Part shown: one piece after another, positions 5,629 to 8,952 of the stretch
Layout: the number at the start of each line of letters is the position of its first letter
Numbering within the stretch: position 1 is the first letter of the stretch
From: JAPLKX01 sp035530195
GTDB lineage: Bacteria > Hydrogenedentota > Hydrogenedentia > Hydrogenedentales > SLHB01
NCBI GenBank assembly: GCA_035530195.1
Contig: DATKVG010000041.1
Location: 1 to 8,952 of the forward strand
Reading direction: 5' to 3'
DNA length: 8,952 nucleotides
Notes under the pieces: model-generated
Databases searched by the model: none
What the model was told of the DNA's origin: nothing
What the model saw: only the letters and a program-made list of their open reading frames with translations
Translations under genes and position numbers: made by a program

Positions 5629-7055
5629 AGGTCGGCGTCTTTCATGACGAAATGAAGGCGCACGGGGGGCGTGGGAAGGTCGGTTTTTCCTTTCCAGGAT
5701 ACGGCGCGCTCGATTTCGTCGCCGATGATCATGTCGGCGTCTTCGAGCGCGTAGCCGGGGATTGGTTTTCCGTTCTGATCCTGTAGTTCGACCCGGATAT
5801 CGCCGGCGGCGGACGTCGAGTAGTTGATGACAAGCCGGGCGCCGGCGAAATTGAGCGGTTTGGTTGTTATCTCGCCGCCCGCATAGGGGGCGTTGACCGA
5901 AACGAACCCGTCGGTGCGCAACGTCAGCCGCTGCAGATGGTGCGTGGGCTGGCCATAATGGCGCTGGACGTACATCGACAGTTCTTCGGGGCCGGTTTGG
6001 ACAATCCCGTACGTGGGGTAATTGGTGCGCGAGGTCCAGTTCGAGGCGCCGATGCCCGGCCGGACGAAGCTTTCCATGAACGTGCGGTCGTATTTGTTGC
6101 CGCCCCTGCTGGTCATGAATACCGTGTCGGAACAATCCCCCTGGTAGGTGCCCTCGCTGCCGATTTGTTCGGCCTGTTCGGCGGAGATCACCCTGCGGCC
6201 GGGCATGAACCGGGCGGCGGCGGCGATGTAGATGTGTGGCGCGCGCACGTACGGCCGGGTCTGGTTGGTATAGAGGTGTTCGGGCGGGGTTTGGCCGAAA
6301 TCCATCTGGATTGTGGGGGTCCAGTTGACGAAATCGGGTGAAGTCGATCGGCTGACGGTCCTGTACCCGTTCCAACCGCCTTCGGACCACGTGCGGAAAT
6401 AGCAGACGTAGCAGCCTTCGGTTTCCGACCAGAACGCTACGTTTTGCGAGTCGAATTTGCCGTCCGTAATGAGGGGTTTTTCCTGGAGCTTCTGCCAATG
6501 GATGCCGTCCGGCGAAACGAAGCCCGCCAAGCCGGCTGATTCGGTGCCGGCGACGGCCTTGTACCGTTGTTCGGGAGGCGCGGCGGGGTTGGTGTCGAGG
6601 AAAGGCGCAAAGTTGTGGGAGAACGGCGCGGCCCCGCAGAGAATGACGTTGTTTTCCCTCGAGCCGTCAATCTCGCAGATGCCGAGGCTGGGCCGCGAGA
6701 AGGCGCGCCCATCCCTGCTTTCGGCGTAACAAGTGGTTTCTGCGTTGGACCCGTCGGCCTTGGCCATCGGGAGGCCACGGTAGTAGAGGCGGTAGAGGCC
6801 GGCGTCGTGCTGCCGGTCACCGTCCTTGATGACGGTGACGTAGCCGACGTAGCGGCCTTCCCAGGGTTTGTCAAACGTGAGGACGGTTTCGGCGGGCGTG
6901 GGCGGGTGCAACTCGAGTTCCGTGCCGCTCATCGAGTGGATGAGGTACCCGTCGACGAACAGTTCAAGCCGCGAACCGATCTCGACCGGCGTTACCTGGG
7001 CAGTGATCGAGGTGGAAGCCAGGACGATGAGTGCCGCAACAAAGACGCTGCGCAT
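5607..7055 (-). CDS. Secreted GH32/GH43-like five-bladed beta-propeller protein with a C-terminal sandwich
   Basis: 482 residues from the ATG at 7055. A start 14 codons upstream (7097) is open, but GGGAG precedes the 7055 ATG by about 9 nt and a clean signal peptide starts there (MRSVFVAALIVLASTSITAQ). The mature part opens with a strand ELFVDGYLI (31-39), then recurrent propeller strands: YRLYYRG (88-94), CYAESRDG (109-116), HNFAPFLDTNP (147-157), FVSPDGIHW (179-187), FDSQNVAFW (201-209) and CYVCYFR (215-221). This is the pattern of the five-bladed GH32/43/62/68 propeller superfamily, and close relatives are frequent in planctomycetes and Lentisphaerota as uncharacterised proteins. Residues ~375-482 (GGEITTKPLNFAG, LVINYSTSAAGDIRVEL, VRLHFVMKDADLYSIRF) form the beta-sandwich usual at the GH32 C-terminus. 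Catalytic carboxylates cannot be assigned with certainty by eye, so enzymatic activity is inferred. It lies 83 bp downstream of the Rrf2 gene and runs 22 bp into the convergent PHP gene. Confidence 0.82.
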   Translation of the reverse strand: MRSVFVAALIVLASTSITAQVTPVEIGSRLELFVDGYLIHSMSGTELELHPPTPAETVLTFDKPWEGRYVGYVTVIKDGDRQHDAGLYRLYYRGLPMAKADGSNAETTCYAESRDGRAFSRPSLGICEIDGSRENNVILCGAAPFSHNFAPFLDTNPAAPPEQRYKAVAGTESAGLAGFVSPDGIHWQKLQEKPLITDGKFDSQNVAFWSETEGCYVCYFRTWSEGGWNGYRTVSRSTSPDFVNWTPTIQMDFGQTPPEHLYTNQTRPYVRAPHIYIAAAARFMPGRRVISAEQAEQIGSEGTYQGDCSDTVFMTSRGGNKYDRTFMESFVRPGIGASNWTSRTNYPTYGIVQTGPEELSMYVQRHYGQPTHHLQRLTLRTDGFVSVNAPYAGGEITTKPLNFAGARLVINYSTSAAGDIRVELQDQNGKPIPGYALEDADMIIGDEIERAVSWKGKTDLPTPPVRLHFVMKDADLYSIRFL

Positions 7056-7086
7056 AGCGTTTCTCCCGCTGGTTTGACCCGCGGCC

Positions 7087-7115
7087 ATGTTACACACGGG
7101 CGGGAGGGATTACAA
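7087..7115 (-). promoter_or_regulatory. Candidate promoter between the Rrf2 gene and the GH32/43-like gene
   Basis: On the minus strand TTGTAA (7115-7110), a 17-nt spacer, then TAACAT (7092-7087), each four of six to consensus. The predicted transcription start is near 7080, giving a ~25-nt leader that contains GGGAG. The AAAC-GCG-GTTT mini-dyad at 7124-7134 lies just upstream. If real, the GH32/43-like gene need not depend on read-through from Rrf2. Confidence 0.3.
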
Positions 7116-7138
7116 CGGGGGATAAACGCGGTTTTTCG

Positions 7139-7543
7139 CTACCGGCCGTTGTCGACGAGGTTTGCGGCGGTGGTGTTCTGGAGAAAATGGAGGACGCGGT
7201 CCCGGATGGGCGCCCACTTCTTATTCAGGACGCACGGGTCAGGGTCGGGGCATGTGGGCTTGCCCAAGAGGCAATCGGTCCAGCGGCCGAAGTTTTCAAA
7301 CGGTTCGAGGGCTTCGTAGAGCGAGATTTGCTGGGGCGGGCGGGCCAGTCGGACGCCGCCGCGCAGGCCTTTTTGGGACAGGATAACGCGTTCGCGCGCA
7401 AGGATATGCAGAAGCTTTCCGAGATAATTGACCGGCGCATCTATTTCCTGGGCAAGGGTCGCGGTACCCATCCAAGCGCCGGGGGGTAGTTTAGCCAATG
7501 CGGATAAAGCCCTGATAACGTACAAGCCCGTCTTGGAAATCAT
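7139..7543 (-). CDS. Rrf2-family transcriptional regulator with three Fe-S-type cysteines
   Basis: 134 residues, the usual Rrf2 length. The N-terminus MISKTGLYVIRALSALA starts the winged-helix domain; the recognition helix lies around APVNYLGKLLHILAR (36-50) and the wing carries the family hallmark KGLRGGVRLA (58-67). Three cysteines, C91-x6-C98-x5-C104, match the positions used by IscR and NsrR to hold an iron-sulphur cluster (C92/C98/C104 in E. coli IscR), and the trailing N-K-K-W (107-110) resembles the common L-H-x-x-W of cysteine-bearing Rrf2 proteins. It is therefore likely a cytoplasmic dimer whose DNA binding responds to Fe-S status, oxidation or nitric oxide; which signal cannot be told. 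The ATG at 7543 has AGGA a few bases upstream and a good promoter. No isc, suf or nitric-oxide gene is near; the only downstream gene is the GH32/43-like protein. Confidence 0.92.
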   Translation of the reverse strand: MISKTGLYVIRALSALAKLPPGAWMGTATLAQEIDAPVNYLGKLLHILARERVILSQKGLRGGVRLARPPQQISLYEALEPFENFGRWTDCLLGKPTCPDPDPCVLNKKWAPIRDRVLHFLQNTTAANLVDNGR

Positions 7544-7580
7544 GTGTCCTACTCAAGCTACTATATAAGTGGAGCCTCTC

Positions 7581-7609
7581 TTTTTACACCATTAAGGTCG
7601 GATTTTCAA
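7581..7609 (-). promoter_or_regulatory. Probable sigma70-like promoter of the Rrf2 gene
   Basis: On the minus strand TTGAAA (7609-7604, five of six to TTGACA), a 17-nt spacer, then TAAAAA (7586-7581, four of six). A/T-rich DNA lies upstream, like an UP element. The transcript would begin near 7574, about 30 nt before the ATG. A second -10-like TATAGT lies at 7561-7566 but would leave almost no leader. Confidence 0.45.
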
Positions 7610-7665
7610 GAAAACTAGCTGTGAAATAATAAACAGCCGAGGGAAAATGGGGGAAAACTGGTGTA

Positions 7666-7710
7666 GAAGCGTGCTGAAAGCCGTGGAAACGGCGTCCCCG
7701 CCGCTTCAGC
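7666..7710 (-). terminator. Hairpin 3' of the oligogalacturonate-lyase-like gene, possible terminator
   Basis: A perfect 5-bp stem GCCGT (7680-7684) / ACGGC (7689-7693) closes a 4-nt loop, nested inside a second perfect stem GCTGAA (7673-7678) / TTCAGC (7705-7710). A rival outer pairing GAAGCG (7666-7671) / CGCTTC (7702-7707) is equally long. It starts about 21 nt past the stop at 7732 on the minus strand. No U-run follows directly (the first T-rich stretch is about 20 nt further), so an intrinsic terminator is possible but not certain. Confidence 0.35.
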
Positions 7711-7731
7711 CAGCCCTACCCGTCCCGAAGG

Positions 7732-8952
7732 TCATGGTTTTTGGGTGAAGTTGCGGACATCGAGAAGGTACATTTGGCGCTGGCCGTTCTGGTGCGTCGA
7801 GTCGATGCAGACAAATGAGCCGTCGCGGTTCCATCGTGGATGGAGGTCGCAGCGGGTTTCATCCTTTCTTTCGGGAGGTATGTAAAACTTGCCGAGCGTT
7901 TCGAGCCGGCCGTCTTCGGGCCTGTACAGCATGAGCGGCTGCATCGAGTGGCCGTCGCGGTACCCGTCGGTGAGAATCCACTGGCCGTCGGGCGAGTAGG
8001 TGCAGTGGCCGTCGCGGGTGAGGACGTCGGGGCCGACGGCTTGAACGCGGCCGGTCTGGTCGTCGTACAGGTGAAAGTGGTGTTCCTTTTCGGGTTCGGT
8101 CGACCAGGCGAGGATTTCATGGGGGTTTCGCCAGATGAAATGAGAAACAAGACCGTGGTCGGCGATGCACCGGAGGTTCGAGCCATCGGGGTCGGCGGTG
8201 AACATCCGGGTGATGAAGCCGCCCTCCTTGATAGGCCGGCGGTAGGCGCGGTGGAGGAAGATGAACCGGGTGCCGTCCGGGTTGAAAAGCAAGTGGTTGA
8301 ACCAGTGCTTGCCGTCGGTGGGGTTGTCTTGGGGGATGTCGGCAATCTGCTTGATGGTAACGACGAGTTTTGATTCGCCGGTTTCGAGGTCGACCAGCCA
8401 GATCCCGTCGTCTGCGGGCCGGAAATCGTCCGCACCGGGGTCAACGACGCCTTTGTAGCCGTAGCCGGGACGGGTGTCGTCGACGCGGGCGAAATTGAGA
8501 GACACGGCCCGTTTGCCGTCGGGGCTGACGGCATAGACGGGCCGCGGGACCACCCGCTCCTCGCCGGTGAAGGCATCGCGAATAACGGAGACGAACCGGC
8601 CGTCGCGCCGGTCGTTGTAGATGATCTTGCCGGGGTTTCCGGGAAGCCATTGGAGCATGCATCCCTGCTGCCACGACCAGGTATGGCTTTCGGCCAGGGG
8701 CAGCCACTTATCGCCGTCCCCGAGGTCAACCATTCCGATTACGACCTTGTCGTCAGGTGTGGGGGTTCGGTCGTCGAAATCAACCTCCATTCCGAGGGCG
8801 TAGCGGCCGGTAATGTCGAACTGCTGCTTGTCGTAATAGCTAAACCAGTGCGAGAGCGGCCCGCGCGTAATTGCGCGGACGGGAACCGCGGTTTCGAACG
8901 CCCGTGTGGGCGCATCGACGGCGACCGCGGGCAGAGCGATGAGAGCGAGCAG
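7732..8952 (-). CDS. Exported TolB/WD40-like propeller, oligogalacturonate-lyase-like (5' end outside window)
   Basis: 406 residues are visible; the frame stays open from the ATG at 8790 to the window edge. The 54 extra residues include a hydrophobic run LLALIALPAVA followed by VDAPTRAF, the end of a signal peptide, so the true start is only a few codons beyond 8952 and 8790 is internal. The conserved stretch HWFSYYDKQQFDITGRYALG belongs to the N-terminal part of the family. Repeated beta-propeller blades with PD40-type motifs follow: FNPDGTRFIF, YSPDGQWIL, WNRDGSFVCI. The order and text resemble the oligogalacturonate lyase (PL22) fold, and total length is near that family's ~390. PL22 enzymes use a histidine base and a His/Gln-bound Mn; candidate histidines occur (FNHLLF, VSHFIW, DGHCTY, DLHPRW) but I cannot map them, so activity on pectin fragments is only possible. 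Many PVC-group homologues are of unknown activity. A 188-bp gap separates it from the Rrf2 gene. Confidence 0.78.
   Translation of the reverse strand: MLALIALPAVAVDAPTRAFETAVPVRAITRGPLSHWFSYYDKQQFDITGRYALGMEVDFDDRTPTPDDKVVIGMVDLGDGDKWLPLAESHTWSWQQGCMLQWLPGNPGKIIYNDRRDGRFVSVIRDAFTGEERVVPRPVYAVSPDGKRAVSLNFARVDDTRPGYGYKGVVDPGADDFRPADDGIWLVDLETGESKLVVTIKQIADIPQDNPTDGKHWFNHLLFNPDGTRFIFLHRAYRRPIKEGGFITRMFTADPDGSNLRCIADHGLVSHFIWRNPHEILAWSTEPEKEHHFHLYDDQTGRVQAVGPDVLTRDGHCTYSPDGQWILTDGYRDGHSMQPLMLYRPEDGRLETLGKFYIPPERKDETRCDLHPRWNRDGSFVCIDSTHQNGQRQMYLLDVRNFTQKP

Larger units (their letters stand above)
7544..7731. other. A/T-rich intergenic region upstream of the Rrf2 gene
   Basis: This 188-bp gap between the two minus-strand genes is clearly more A/T-rich (notably 7555-7660) than the coding DNA around it. 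It contains the promoter for the Rrf2 gene and, next to the propeller stop, a hairpin. No coding frame is seen. Confidence 0.7.

Noticed and set aside
4444..6498. 684-codon minus-strand frame spanning the PHP gene and the GH32/43-like gene
   Set aside because: It crosses two well-supported genes in a frame used by neither and has the low-complexity R/P/H composition of a shadow frame.
7555..7575. ACT-N5-AGT dyad near the Rrf2 start as an autoregulatory operator
   Set aside because: The arms are only 3 bp and no matching site is seen before the GH32/43-like gene.
8441..8790. ATG at 8790 as the start of the lyase-like propeller
   Set aside because: The frame remains open to 8952 with family-like sequence and the end of a signal peptide, so 8790 is an internal methionine.

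Overview
The window is GC-rich bacterial DNA carrying seven complete or near-complete genes and one gene tail. Most products carry export signals: a DUF4838 protein, a ThuA-like lipoprotein, a PHP metallohydrolase with a membrane/basic tail, a GH32/43-like beta-propeller protein and an oligogalacturonate-lyase-like propeller. This mix, plus short 9-10 nt tandem repeats in the gaps, resembles the polysaccharide-degrading accessory regions of the Planctomycetota, Lentisphaerota, Verrucomicrobiota and Hydrogenedentota. The phylum is an inference; no marker gene is present.

Left part, plus strand: a fragment ending at 101 (probable alpha/beta-hydrolase C-terminus); a repeat-bearing gap (102-311); the DUF4838 protein (312-2627); a second repeat-bearing gap with a plausible promoter (2628-2832); the ThuA-like lipoprotein (2833-3621); a small FmdB-type zinc-ribbon protein (3664-3879); and the PHP-domain protein (4024-5628). 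Several starts were moved downstream of the longest open frame because a Shine-Dalgarno sequence and a signal peptide or lipobox sit there.

Right part, minus strand (read right to left): the oligogalacturonate-lyase-like propeller (7732 to beyond 8952, initiator outside the window); a gap with a hairpin and a good sigma70-like promoter; an Rrf2-family regulator with three Fe-S-type cysteines (7139-7543); and the GH32/43-like protein (5607-7055). The last gene converges on the PHP gene and their 3' ends overlap by 22 bp.

Taken together, this looks like a scavenging or envelope-associated carbohydrate locus: secreted propeller and sandwich proteins that could act on plant or algal glycans, a lipoprotein of a family linked to sugar use, and an exported metallohydrolase. 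The Rrf2 regulator is the only transcription factor visible and lies directly upstream of the GH32/43-like gene, so it is the best candidate local regulator. No RNA genes, insertion sequences, CRISPR arrays or phage genes were recognised. The best leads are the PHP protein's N-terminal domain and sorting-signal-like tail, the cysteine-bearing Rrf2 regulator beside secreted carbohydrate proteins, the four micro-repeat arrays, and the convergent overlap.
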